A stretch of DNA of 64,000 nucleotides from the NCBI GenBank assembly GCA_040219735.1, contig JAVJRX010000116.1. One strand, 5' to 3'. This DNA comes from Coleofasciculus sp040219735. GTDB taxonomy: Bacteria > Cyanobacteriota > Cyanobacteriia > Cyanobacteriales > Coleofasciculaceae. This document shows, in pieces, positions 51,739-61,198 of this stretch (positions are counted from its first letter, which is position 1; each line of letters begins with the position of its first letter). A program made the position numbers and the translations under genes. The notes under the pieces were generated by a model that was not told where the DNA came from, searched no databases, and worked only from the letters and a program-made list of their open reading frames with translations.

Positions 51739-51766
51739 GTAGAGACGTTGCATGCAACGTCTCTAC
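51739..51766. repeat. Palindrome family A, full-length variant
   Basis: Arms GTAGAGACGTTGCA / TGCAACGTCTCTAC, perfect 28 bp. Same outer arms as 909-936 with a compensated change in the centre (TTGCATGCAA). Confidence 0.85.
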
Positions 51767-51838
51767 CATAAGATGCTTCCTAACCGCTATGGCGATTGCG
51801 ATATCACCCTCGTCGTCTAAACTTAACCGGATCTGATA

Positions 51839-54800
51839 TTACACAAGAGTTGGAACCATCAGCAGTTCAGCTTGGGGCATTTCAATGAGGGCTTCAACCG
51901 TCTCATTGGTGGAAGAGTATCCTATCCCGATACTGTTCATCAGGTTAATTGGCATCGCTTCACTCGCAGTAAAGGAGTCTAATACTTCTTGATGACTGGC
52001 TAAAGTCGGTTGCCCAATTGAAGCATCAAAACCCTGATTACTGCCGTTCTCTTCCTCAATAAACAGATGAGGGTTTCCTCTATTGTCGAAGACATCAACA
52101 CTTGTATTGCCTAAAAGTTCATCACTCACCGACTCAACAGTTGTCAACGTACCAGCATTATTCTGTATCGTTTCATTCACTGAAAAATCATTGTAATTAG
52201 CAGCATAAAGCTGACTTTGGGGGATAATCTCCTCCGATTGACTCTCACTTGACCAAGCCAGTTGTGCTACTGATTTTCCTTTGTTTTCATAGTACTCCAT
52301 GCGAATTTCGTACTGTTGTCCCGCCTGTAGGTCAATCGTGCCACGATTATCGGTAACTCCATGGTCTGTCCAATTATCAATCAGGAGTTGGTCATTTATC
52401 CACAATCGAACCCCATCATCAGAAGAGGTTTTGAACTGATAGGTTTCTGAGTAAAGGGGTTCCACAAACCCTGTCCAACGTACCGAGTAGGTATCGGAAT
52501 CTATCGCCGCATCCGGTGACCCTGAACCCCAGTTAAAGTCCACGGTTTCATCAGTGCGAGTTAGTGCTAAGTCCGTAAAATTGCGGTTGTTGTAGTATTC
52601 GGCAGTTAAACCTGTACCGTTACCACTAACATCTGGACTTGCAGCAGCAACAGTAGGAGAAGAACGCTGAGATTCCCAAATAATCTCCTTACCTTGACTG
52701 TTATCACTAACATCTGTACTCGCAGCAGTAACAGTAGGGGAATAAAGCTGAGATTCCGGAATAATCTCCTTACCTTGACTCTCACTTGACCACAACAATT
52801 GTGCCACTGATTTGCCAAAGTTCTCGTAGTAGTCCATGCGGATGTCATACTGTTGACCCGCTTGCAGGTCAATTGTACCCCTATTTTCTGTAGCCCCATG
52901 ATTTGTCCAATTATCAATCAGTAGTTGGTCATCTACCCAGAGGCGTACACCATCATCCGAGTTGGTGAAGAATTCGTAGGTTTCTGAGTAGAGGGGGGCG
53001 ACTGAACCTGTCCAGCGTACCGAGTAGGTATTGGAGTCTATCGCTGCATCCGGTGAACCTGAACCCCAGTTAAAGTTAACGGTTTCATCAGTGCGAGTTA
53101 GCGCTAAGTCAGTAAAATCGCGGTTATTGTAGTATTCGGCTTTTAACCCGTTACCGTTACCGTTACCATTAACGGGAGGATCGCCGATAGAAATATTGTC
53201 AATGGCAATGAAGTCGCCATTATCCGGGTGAACTCCGTTGGCGACAACTTGAACAGTGATGAACTCGTAACCCTCGCCGAAATCTACATCCCAATTGAAA
53301 CTTGTCCAATCAAAAGTAGAGCCACCCACAGTCTGCTGCAAAAGCTTCTCCTTCGTCATCGGGATCGCTCCAGTCTGCTGGGGACCGTCGAGATTTCCGG
53401 CTGTACTCATAAATTCTCCATCGACACCCCAGACACTGACGGTAATTTCATTGGCTTTATTGGTGTCTTCGGTGTTTTTGATATCAATGCTGAGAGTCTG
53501 CTTACCACGTCGGCTACCGTTATCTAAAAAGATCTGACCGATTCCGGCATTCCATGAACCTGAGACAACCGCAGCACCGCCATTGCCGATATTGGAATCG
53601 AGTAACCAATTGTTCCCAATCCAGCCCTCACTAGTCCGTGTGCTGTCAAAGGTATGGTTGATTGCCCTTCCCAATTCGCTAGTGGTACTAAACGTGCCGT
53701 CTGTAATCAGGTTAGGGTATGGTGTTGGGATTACCTGAACCTGTTGAGTTATGGTACTGGTTGCGCCTTGGCTATCCCAAACAGTCAGGCTAACATCGTG
53801 AGAACCTGTTGAGTCAAATTTGTGATTGACTTGGCGACCGAATTCGTCGATATTACCATCATTATCGAAATCCCAACCGTAACTTGCGATCGCGTTGCCT
53901 TCTAGTTCTAGTGCCTCTGGTGGATCACTATCGAACGAATCACTAGCATCAAACGTCACAACACCCTGACTGCCGATTGATTCATAGCTCAAAGTAGCAG
54001 TAGGAGCGATATTGGCACCAGAGATGTTAAATTCGGTGTTAACGATATCGAAGGAATCTGGGAAGGCATGCAAGTCACCTTGATGCTCCTTTTTTGATAG
54101 GTTATAGGTATTGTTTGCAAGATAACTGTCTTCAAGGCGTGAACCCAAAAACGGTACTAATTTACTCCTATTACCTTCATTTGGTAAACGAACACCATGC
54201 TCAAATCCTTCGATGCGAAGGTTTTTATAGAGAAGGTTTTGAGACAGTGTATTGCTACCAATACCATGACCACGACCGTTACCGTTTATTCCTTTCTTTA
54301 AAGGAACAGGGTTTTCTGGGTTACCGACAATCAATCCATCAACAAAATCAATCTGTGAACTGTATTGTAAAAAGATACCCTCGCCATAGATATTCCAAAG
54401 TTTGAAATTATCAACCAGGGAGCGAGCGTCATGGGCTTCTTTTGTGCCTGGACCGTTAAAACCCAACTGACCATCATTATTCCGCATGTGATTCCAGAAG
54501 ACGATACCCAAATCCGAGTTATAACTCTCGAAACCAGATAAACGACGTAGGGGTACGTTGGTTACATCCAGGGTGTTTGGATCATCGTTATCATAGGAAG
54601 CCTGGGAGAGGAATTGCAGTTCCGGTGATAGGTTTTTAACCGCAACCGTGTCCGCGTCTCTGACACGACTCACCTGATCAACTCCACTGAAGATATTAAT
54701 ACCACCACCTGCGGCACTAATAGCGATATTATCTACCATTTCCACTTGGGCAGCCCCCTGCACCCAGTAACCCTCGCCATTAAAGCCAAAGTCAAATAGC

Positions 54801-56134
54801 GGGACGCGAGGCGAAAGATCAAAATCGGCTTGGGGACGGTCATCGCCTGTAGTTTTGATGGTAATGTTATTGCGCCACGCACCGAGTTCATTTCCGGCTT
54901 CTGCGGCAATTCCGGAACCTACTACGTCGAACACAACATTGTCTTCTAAGACGGCATGGCTGTCATGATGCACCAGTCCCCAACCCGGACTGCCAACAAT
55001 GGCGTTACCTTTGACCAGAGAGGGGGTGCTATTAATATCCTCAGCCCCAGTACGATGGAGATGCAAGGCATATCGCCCACGGGGATTTGTCCCGGAACCG
55101 GGTGAACCATCGACATTTTCTATTGGGTCATCAGTCAACCTATTTTTATCCGTTCGTCCTAGGTTGTAGAATCCAGCGTTTTGTACCTCGACATCGGGGT
55201 TGTGCATGAACATCACATGACCCCGTTGCTGAGTGGGTACGGTTTCAGCGTTTTCGGTCTCGAAGATAACGTTCCGACTGGTGTTGGCAATGTAAAGCTT
55301 TAAGTCCTCGTCCTCGAATCCCTGGGGACGCTGGTGGTCAAATCGGAGGATGCTATTATCACCAGAGGTAATGTCGTTGTTGGTAAATTTAATCCGGTTG
55401 CCGTTAATTTCGGTGATGGTTAGCACCTCATCTTGAAACCGACTGTTATCTTCATCAGAACCGTCGGGATTGTAGGATGTTCCACCTAACACTAATTGAT
55501 CACCAACGCGCCAGCCTATGGGTGTATTCATGCCATCGGGCAGATTCAACACCAGTTCATTGTCACCGACTGAGGCATCTGTCGCCAGTGATATAAAATC
55601 GAGTTTCTCTGCACCGTGAATTCTAACTTTACCGTGAGTAACAACGCCGCGACTAATCAGGGTTGAGTCCCAATTGGTATCAATTTCTCCGTTGTCGGCA
55701 ATGACAATTCGGGCAGTTGTGTTGGCTTGAATTGGGTTAGCTTCACTGCCAATCGTTAAGGTGCTAGTCGGTGATGCGATGAATGTGTCTACGACTATTT
55801 TGGTGTTGCGGTTGTGGGCGAATTCCAATGTTCCGTCCACACGCACGGTTTCTAGACGAGTGTCACTCTCGGCGTCGTAGGTGACGTGAACACCTTCAGA
55901 AATGACGACTTTAGCATCAGTTCCAGGAACCTGACCTTGCTGCCATGTATTGGGATCAAACCAAGACCCATCATTTACGGCGACATGAGTTGCCGCTGAA
56001 TGGGGGACTAAATCCAATAATCCGAGATGTTCAGTTTGCTTGACTGGATGGTCTTGATGAGGAAGATTTTGATTATGTTGCATGCTCATCATTGATGTGT
56101 CGGCAATCTCAGCTAGGTTGGTTTCTAGTTGCAT
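51839..56134 (-). CDS. Giant G8/beta-helix/PKD/PA14 surface protein
   Basis: 1431 residues. N-terminal G8 domain (~60-190: NDGSWFDPNTWQQGQVPGTD, LEFAHNRNTKIVV, GVVTHGKVRIHG). Then a right-handed parallel beta-helix (~250-690) with repeated LVKGNAIVGSPGWGLVHHDS-type turns, and a PKD domain (~705-800: ASYGWDFDNDGNIDEF, HKFDSTGSHDVSLTVWDSQG). A carbohydrate-binding-like segment (~805-960) and two near-identical PA14 domains (~975-1110, ~1160-1290; AEYYNNRDFTDLALTRTDET, SDDGVRLWVDDQLLIDNW) follow. G8 plus beta-helix occurs in CEMIP-type hyaluronan-degrading proteins and in polycystin-like proteins. There is no classical signal peptide; the acidic, Gly-rich C-terminus may carry a type I secretion signal. 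Cell-surface polysaccharide binding or cleavage is my inference. Confidence 0.85.
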   Translation of the reverse strand: MQLETNLAEIADTSMMSMQHNQNLPHQDHPVKQTEHLGLLDLVPHSAATHVAVNDGSWFDPNTWQQGQVPGTDAKVVISEGVHVTYDAESDTRLETVRVDGTLEFAHNRNTKIVVDTFIASPTSTLTIGSEANPIQANTTARIVIADNGEIDTNWDSTLISRGVVTHGKVRIHGAEKLDFISLATDASVGDNELVLNLPDGMNTPIGWRVGDQLVLGGTSYNPDGSDEDNSRFQDEVLTITEINGNRIKFTNNDITSGDNSILRFDHQRPQGFEDEDLKLYIANTSRNVIFETENAETVPTQQRGHVMFMHNPDVEVQNAGFYNLGRTDKNRLTDDPIENVDGSPGSGTNPRGRYALHLHRTGAEDINSTPSLVKGNAIVGSPGWGLVHHDSHAVLEDNVVFDVVGSGIAAEAGNELGAWRNNITIKTTGDDRPQADFDLSPRVPLFDFGFNGEGYWVQGAAQVEMVDNIAISAAGGGINIFSGVDQVSRVRDADTVAVKNLSPELQFLSQASYDNDDPNTLDVTNVPLRRLSGFESYNSDLGIVFWNHMRNNDGQLGFNGPGTKEAHDARSLVDNFKLWNIYGEGIFLQYSSQIDFVDGLIVGNPENPVPLKKGINGNGRGHGIGSNTLSQNLLYKNLRIEGFEHGVRLPNEGNRSKLVPFLGSRLEDSYLANNTYNLSKKEHQGDLHAFPDSFDIVNTEFNISGANIAPTATLSYESIGSQGVVTFDASDSFDSDPPEALELEGNAIASYGWDFDNDGNIDEFGRQVNHKFDSTGSHDVSLTVWDSQGATSTITQQVQVIPTPYPNLITDGTFSTTSELGRAINHTFDSTRTSEGWIGNNWLLDSNIGNGGAAVVSGSWNAGIGQIFLDNGSRRGKQTLSIDIKNTEDTNKANEITVSVWGVDGEFMSTAGNLDGPQQTGAIPMTKEKLLQQTVGGSTFDWTSFNWDVDFGEGYEFITVQVVANGVHPDNGDFIAIDNISIGDPPVNGNGNGNGLKAEYYNNRDFTDLALTRTDETVNFNWGSGSPDAAIDSNTYSVRWTGSVAPLYSETYEFFTNSDDGVRLWVDDQLLIDNWTNHGATENRGTIDLQAGQQYDIRMDYYENFGKSVAQLLWSSESQGKEIIPESQLYSPTVTAASTDVSDNSQGKEIIWESQRSSPTVAAASPDVSGNGTGLTAEYYNNRNFTDLALTRTDETVDFNWGSGSPDAAIDSDTYSVRWTGFVEPLYSETYQFKTSSDDGVRLWINDQLLIDNWTDHGVTDNRGTIDLQAGQQYEIRMEYYENKGKSVAQLAWSSESQSEEIIPQSQLYAANYNDFSVNETIQNNAGTLTTVESVSDELLGNTSVDVFDNRGNPHLFIEEENGSNQGFDASIGQPTLASHQEVLDSFTASEAMPINLMNSIGIGYSSTNETVEALIEMPQAELLMVPTLV

Positions 56135-56717
56135 AATGTTGCTGTTAATCTGTGTAGTCAGTTAATTTCCAGAAAGCAGTCATCGTTTGATGGCTATTCG
56201 CTATCGCTGACAACCAGGATCGGCATACACACTTGAATCGACTAGACGTTGTATAAACTTCACAATCGATTCCCTTATTTAAATTAATAACATCAATTTT
56301 TCTTGATTTTATTAAATAAAAATAATCTATACGAAATCTTTATCTATAGCTAGACAATAATAATATTCCTTTTATATTTATAATGCTTCTTGGATTTTGT
56401 CAAAAAAACGCAGAGCTTATACTATTATTATGAAAATAATATGAAGGTTTTCAGTAAGGCGACATCCCTCTTTTTGCAGAAATACTATTTTCTGGTGAGA
56501 TGGGTATCCTGCCCACCCTTATGGGCAAGGGAGATGCCTACCCGACAAGGGTAGATAGGTTGATGTATGCTACCGGACTCAACTAAGCCTAGAGCCAAGC
56601 TTTTATAATCTAAAATGGGAAGACCCGTGGCATGATACAATAAAAGGATATATTCAAAGAATATTTAATTTTAATTAGAGCGTTAAGTCCCCATTACCGA
56701 AAGGACTGGGGAATTTA
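56135..56717. other. Intergenic region with small hairpins
   Basis: 583 bp, AT-rich between 56270 and 56450. Two hairpins, TGCCCACCCTTATGGGCA (about 56512) and CTACCCGACAAGGGTAG (about 56537), lie next to each other and may be a dispersed repeat or terminator. No gene seen. Confidence 0.45.
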
Positions 56718-58535
56718 TTGTGTAGAATCGAGAGACACCGTCTATCGCTGGTGATCGTGCATCAGTCATTTATAAAGTCGGTCTATTGTATTAATCCCAA
56801 CTGCCCCCGTCCCTATCCTCAACCTGGGGACTCTAAGTTTTGTAGCAGTTGTGGGTCAATGCTGCGTCTAAATAATCGCTACGTTCCTCTCCAGCATTTG
56901 GGTTTAGGGGGATTTGCGGCAATTTACACGGTTTGGGATCAGCAGGCTCAGACCGAAAAAGTATTGAAAGTTTTGGTGGAAACGTCACCCAAGGCGTTGC
57001 AGCTTTTTGAACAAGAAGCCGCCGTATTGCAACGTCTAAAGCATCCGGGTGTGCCTAAAGTGGAGTCCAATAGCTATTTTACCGTAAGTTTGGGAACATG
57101 CCAACAGCGCTTACTTCCTTGTCTGGTTATGGAAAAAATAAACGGTGAGACGCTGGAGGCTATCTTGAACCGTTATCCTCAGGGATGTCCGGAAACCTTG
57201 ATTATTAATTGGCTCTACCAAGCGGCTGATATTCTACAGGAGTTACATGATTTGGGAATTATTCACCGTGACATTAAACCATCAAACTTAATGGTTCGAG
57301 AGGAGACAGGTCAACTGGTGGCGATTGATTTTGGCGGCGCGAAACAAATTGGCGCGATACCCCTGGGGAAACAGAATTGTTCGACACGCTTAATTTCTCC
57401 AGGTTACAGTCCCCCCGAGCAGATTGCGGGGGATGTGGTGGGACCGACGGCTGATTTTTATGCCTTAGGGCGTACCATGATTCAATTACTCACAGGTCAA
57501 GATTTGGCGGAGTTACAAGATCCGGCGACGGGTGAATTTCACTGGCGCGATCGCACGAAAGTCCGTCGGGGTTTAGCCAACTTACTTGATAGTATGATCC
57601 GCCTTGATCCCCAAAAACGACCCGCTAAAGCCGCCGATATTCAACGACGTTTAGTGGTCAATTGCCGTTTAAGTAGAAAATCGTCTTCCTCATCATTCTC
57701 ATTATTTCAGGCGCTGACTAAAGCCGCCGGAACAGCACAGGAGATTTCTCTTCGAGTTCTGATTACGTGCGCTCAAGTTATCTTTAGCCTAGTGCGCTGG
57801 CTATGGCGAGTCTTTATTAGCATTGTTCTGGCGTGCTTAGATACCCTCGGGGAAATGGTGATGGCGGGAATTGGCGCAGTTTTTGGCGCAACCACTGGGT
57901 TTGCTTTGATTAACCGGACAATTGTCGGCGATAGCTTTGCCGATTGGATGATCGGACAATGGACTCTAATGGCTCCCGAAATTCAAATTATCCCCTGGCG
58001 GGAACTCATCATGTTTGCTTGTGCGGGTTTGGGAACGGCTTGGGGATTAACTGAGGCGGGGGGATTTGGTCAACAGAAACGGCGTCTAATCGCTGGAATA
58101 ACCGGGATTTTCGGGTATGGTGTGGGTTGGTTTATTTGGCAGGCGTCAATATCGTATTCACCGAGGGAACAATTGGCAGGGTTGGGGGATCTTTGGCAGG
58201 TATCCCTATCCTATACTATTGCCGATCGCTTACTGGGTTTAGTCACGGCTGTTGCGGTTATTCCCCTGGTGTTAGGATTAGGGTTACCGAGTCATTACCT
58301 GGTTCACGCCGCCGTCGCTGCATCGGGTACGGGTATGATATTTTCCGGGTTAGTTCGGTTAAATATATTGCCGTTGGAGGTATTAGTTCATATCTTTTCC
58401 TTCTCTGATGTTAGTTGGTCAGATTTTATCAATACCATTAGTTTTTTTGGTTTACTCGGTATTACCATAGGGTTCTGGTTAGGCGTGAGTTATTATCTGC
58501 TGGTTCCTGTACTGCGCTTGCTGGGGTGGCGATGA
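56718..58535 (+). CDS. Ser/Thr protein kinase with zinc ribbon and membrane tail
   Basis: 605 residues from TTG 56718; GTG at 56751 or 56757 is also possible, since homologous sequence starts only at VYCINPNCPRP. Order: zinc ribbon with CINPNCPRP...FCSSCG (~24-50), Hanks-type kinase (~55-320) with GLGGFAAIYTVWD (Gly loop), EKVLKVL (Lys), IIHRDIKPSNLMV (catalytic loop), VAIDFGGAKQ (DFG) and SPPEQIAG. The C-terminal 270 residues have about seven hydrophobic segments. All catalytic residues are present. This zinc-ribbon/kinase type is common in cyanobacteria. The membrane tail suggests sensing at a membrane; the target is unknown. Confidence 0.88.
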   Translation: MCRIERHRLSLVIVHQSFIKSVYCINPNCPRPYPQPGDSKFCSSCGSMLRLNNRYVPLQHLGLGGFAAIYTVWDQQAQTEKVLKVLVETSPKALQLFEQEAAVLQRLKHPGVPKVESNSYFTVSLGTCQQRLLPCLVMEKINGETLEAILNRYPQGCPETLIINWLYQAADILQELHDLGIIHRDIKPSNLMVREETGQLVAIDFGGAKQIGAIPLGKQNCSTRLISPGYSPPEQIAGDVVGPTADFYALGRTMIQLLTGQDLAELQDPATGEFHWRDRTKVRRGLANLLDSMIRLDPQKRPAKAADIQRRLVVNCRLSRKSSSSSFSLFQALTKAAGTAQEISLRVLITCAQVIFSLVRWLWRVFISIVLACLDTLGEMVMAGIGAVFGATTGFALINRTIVGDSFADWMIGQWTLMAPEIQIIPWRELIMFACAGLGTAWGLTEAGGFGQQKRRLIAGITGIFGYGVGWFIWQASISYSPREQLAGLGDLWQVSLSYTIADRLLGLVTAVAVIPLVLGLGLPSHYLVHAAVAASGTGMIFSGLVRLNILPLEVLVHIFSFSDVSWSDFINTISFFGLLGITIGFWLGVSYYLLVPVLRLLGWR

Positions 58536-58744
58536 TCATTTGACTGTAGCACTGCACAATCTGGGCGCGAATGCTTCTGTCCTAGGAATGCTACGAATGC
58601 GATGAACCGATACTCTAGAAATTATCCTCAGAGATAAAAGGATATCGCTGGGCGTTAAGCTGTCATGCATTTAAATTGGGAATTTAAGGACAAGGAAACA
58701 GACAACAGGAAACTGGCAAAACAAAAGTTTTTTTATGGTAATAT

Positions 58745-58906
58745 ATGTCTATAAAAAATCAGCAAAATTTTGGCATGAAGCCTATTCTATATAAAGGTAG
58801 ATTAAAAACCTGGAAAGATGATCGAGGTTTTGGTTTCATAAAACCGGATGATAGTAGCCAAGATGTTTTTCTGCATATCAGTGGTTGGCATAAAGCACCT
58901 AGATAG
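58745..58906 (+). pseudogene. Truncated cold-shock-domain protein
   Basis: 53 codons: KPILYKGRLKTWKDDRGFGF then IKPDDSSQDVFLHISGWHKA and PR before TAG. The GFGFIKP and DVFLHIS motifs are RNP1 and RNP2 of a cold-shock domain, of the version normally fused to a DUF1294 membrane domain. The frame stops in the middle of the OB fold; reading past TAG gives PQPPKRAEVI, and then a family E repeat begins at 58928. Likely a gene cut by that repeat. Confidence 0.75.
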
Positions 58907-58927
58907 CCTCAGCCACCGAAGCGTGCA

Positions 58928-58998
58928 GAGGTAATTATGTGAGGGCGCAAGCCTTGCGCCCCTACATTTGGGTGTATCGTTAGCACTTGAGAGCCGCT
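58928..58998. repeat. Repeat family E, copy 1
   Basis: GAGGTAATTATGTGAGGGCG, an AGGGCGCAAGCCTTGCGCCC palindrome, then TTTGGGTGTATCGTTAGCAC and GAGAGCCGCT. Matches 63189-63271. It lies directly on the truncated cold-shock gene. Confidence 0.78.
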
Positions 58999-59090
58999 AC
59001 AAAGTTTTCTGGCGTTAGGTAAGGTAGGAGCGATCGCGTCATTGATTATTGTGCTACTGTTTTTCAAAAGTTCTAGCATCGATATCTTTT

Positions 59091-59120
59091 GTTGGGTTTC
59101 CTGGCGTCAACCCAACCTAC
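59091..59120. repeat. Repeat family D core copy
   Basis: GTTGGGTTTCCTGGCGTCAA then CCCAACCTAC, an 8-bp inverted repeat core as at 14267 and 15583. Confidence 0.75.
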
Positions 59121-59192
59121 AACCTATTCCACCATTTTAGCTGGGTCAGTCCACTAGAGCGTCAGTCGGTGTAATAGCAGTTAGCGGTGGGT

Positions 59193-59300
59193 AATACAAA
59201 TCTGGGTTGATTACCTCCTTTATAATCCAGTCCGCGCAGGCGGACGAAAGTTTGTGTAGCAGCGATTTTAATCGCCGTGAAAAAAAGGGGGTTACTGATA
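59193..59300. repeat. MITE-like repeat family C, copy 3 (inverted)
   Basis: AATACAAATCTGGGTTGATT, palindrome GTCCGCGCAGGCGGAC, GTGTAGCAGCGATTTTAATC, ending GGGGGTTACTGATAC. Opposite orientation to the other two copies. Ends 3 bp from the GH15 stop codon. Confidence 0.78.
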
Positions 59301-59302
59301 CT

Positions 59303-61138
59303 CTAGAATTTATGCTCAATTGCCCGATTCAGATTCCACGCTGCACTAATTAAGGACACATGGGTAAACGCCTGGGGAAAATTGCCCAAAGCTTCACCAC
59401 TTGAACCCGTTTCCTCGGCATATAATCCTAAATGGTTGGCATAACTGAGCATTTGTTCAAAAATCAGTCGAGCGCTGTCAAGCCGCTTCTTGTCTACTTT
59501 TCCCGCCCTAGTCAACGCCTCAACTAGCCAGAATGTGCAGAGATTAAACGTTCCTTCTGTCCCCAAAATACCATCTGGCGCTTCTTCTGGATTATATCGA
59601 TACACTAAACTATCCGAAACCAGTCCCCCTAGTTCTGGTGAGCAATTAATCGCATCCAATGTTTTCAACATCCGGGGATCAGTGGGAGACATAAAGAACA
59701 CCAAAGGCATAATTAGGTTACTGGCATCTAGGGACGTGCTACCGTAATATTGAACAAAAGCCTGACGCTCCTCACTCCATCCCTTTGCCATAATTTCTTC
59801 ATAGATGCGATCGCGTTCCTTGAGCCATCGCTGGTGATCTGCCGGAAATGAGCGCTTTTGAGCCAAACGTAACCCCCGATCGAGGGCTACCCAACACATG
59901 AGATTAGAGTAAATAAAATCTTTGCGTCCCCCTCGTGTTTCCCAAATTCCTTCATCTTGGCGTTGCCAATTATCGCACACCCAATTCAGTAACCGCCGTA
60001 GGGATAGCCACAAATCATAGGAAATCTCTGTTCCATATTTGTTGAACAAATACACCGAATCCATCAACTCGCCATAAATATCAAGCTGTAACTGCTGATA
60101 AGCCCCATTGCCAATCCGAACCGGGTAAGATCCCTTATACCCCTCCAGGTGATCCAGAATCTCTTCATCGAGATTATGATATCCATCAATCCCATACATA
60201 ATCTGCAACGGATCATCTGAATCCAACTCCTGACAGCGATTTTCCAAGAAAAGCATAAACTGAGCGGCTTCCTCAGTAAACCCGATACGGAGTAAGGCAT
60301 ACAGGGTAAAGGATGCATCTCGAATCCAGGTATAGCGGTAATCCCAATTTCGAGTACCACCAATCATTTCGGGTAAGCTGCAAGTCGGCGCGGCTATAAT
60401 TGCTCCCGTGGGTTCGTAGGTGAGCAACTTCAACACCAAAGCTGAACGTTCCACCGTCTCGCGCCATCGACCATCATAAGTACATTTAGCAATCCAGCGT
60501 CGCCAATACGCCACCGTATCGTCAAAGAGTTGAATCGCTTCTTGATGGCGCAGCGGCAAAGTACAACCCCCCTCCGGGTCAGTTTCTTGAAGCACAAAAA
60601 CGGCAGTTTGTCCAGCCTCCAACGTAAATTCGGCAAAAACGCCGCGCTCATCCTGTTTTAACGGGATATCCGTCACCAATCCCAAACTCAGAGACGGCGA
60701 CTTAAAGCACGCCCCCGTGGATGAGAGAATCGTCTTGTGGCGATCGCGGGCATAATTAAAAGCAGGATAACATTCTACGCGAAACTTCATCTGGCAGCGA
60801 ACCCCTTTAACTTGCCGCACTAACCAGTGATAACCTTGCTGATTAACTGGTACACCAACAGGCATAAAGTCAATAATCTCACCCACCCCACAAGATGCCA
60901 AGAAGCGAGTCACCAACACATTCGTTTCGGGCCAATATAACTGTTTATGAGTGACTCCATCCACACAGGGAGAAATCTTAAAATGACCTCCTTTCTCAGC
61001 ATCCAGTAATGCGGCAAAAACGCTAGGAGAATCGTGGCGAGGAAAGCAAAACCAGTCAATCGAACCCCCTAAGCCAACTAAGGCTGTGGTGTGCATATTG
61101 CCGATAATGCCGTAATTCTCGATAGATTGATATGCCAT
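59303..61138 (-). CDS. Glycoside hydrolase family 15 enzyme
   Basis: 611 residues, full length for bacterial GH15 glucoamylase/trehalase-like enzymes. N-terminal beta-sandwich begins YQSIENYGIIGNMHTTALVG and GSIDWFCFPRHDSPSVFAAL. The (alpha/alpha)6 barrel includes MIGGTRNWDYRYTWIRDASF, a family hallmark next to the substrate site, then GAYQQLQLDIYGELMDSVYL and EGTFNLCTFWLVEALTRAGK near the catalytic second Glu. It cleaves alpha-glucosidic bonds in maltodextrins, trehalose or related sugars; the exact substrate is not certain. No signal peptide, so cytoplasmic. The ABC-F gene lies upstream on the same strand, 60 bp away. Confidence 0.93.
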   Translation of the reverse strand: MAYQSIENYGIIGNMHTTALVGLGGSIDWFCFPRHDSPSVFAALLDAEKGGHFKISPCVDGVTHKQLYWPETNVLVTRFLASCGVGEIIDFMPVGVPVNQQGYHWLVRQVKGVRCQMKFRVECYPAFNYARDRHKTILSSTGACFKSPSLSLGLVTDIPLKQDERGVFAEFTLEAGQTAVFVLQETDPEGGCTLPLRHQEAIQLFDDTVAYWRRWIAKCTYDGRWRETVERSALVLKLLTYEPTGAIIAAPTCSLPEMIGGTRNWDYRYTWIRDASFTLYALLRIGFTEEAAQFMLFLENRCQELDSDDPLQIMYGIDGYHNLDEEILDHLEGYKGSYPVRIGNGAYQQLQLDIYGELMDSVYLFNKYGTEISYDLWLSLRRLLNWVCDNWQRQDEGIWETRGGRKDFIYSNLMCWVALDRGLRLAQKRSFPADHQRWLKERDRIYEEIMAKGWSEERQAFVQYYGSTSLDASNLIMPLVFFMSPTDPRMLKTLDAINCSPELGGLVSDSLVYRYNPEEAPDGILGTEGTFNLCTFWLVEALTRAGKVDKKRLDSARLIFEQMLSYANHLGLYAEETGSSGEALGNFPQAFTHVSLISAAWNLNRAIEHKF

Positions 61139-61198
61139 TGAATTATGAATGTTGAATTTTTACTTTGTATTCTCTGTTCCTTGACAAATGACGAATAA

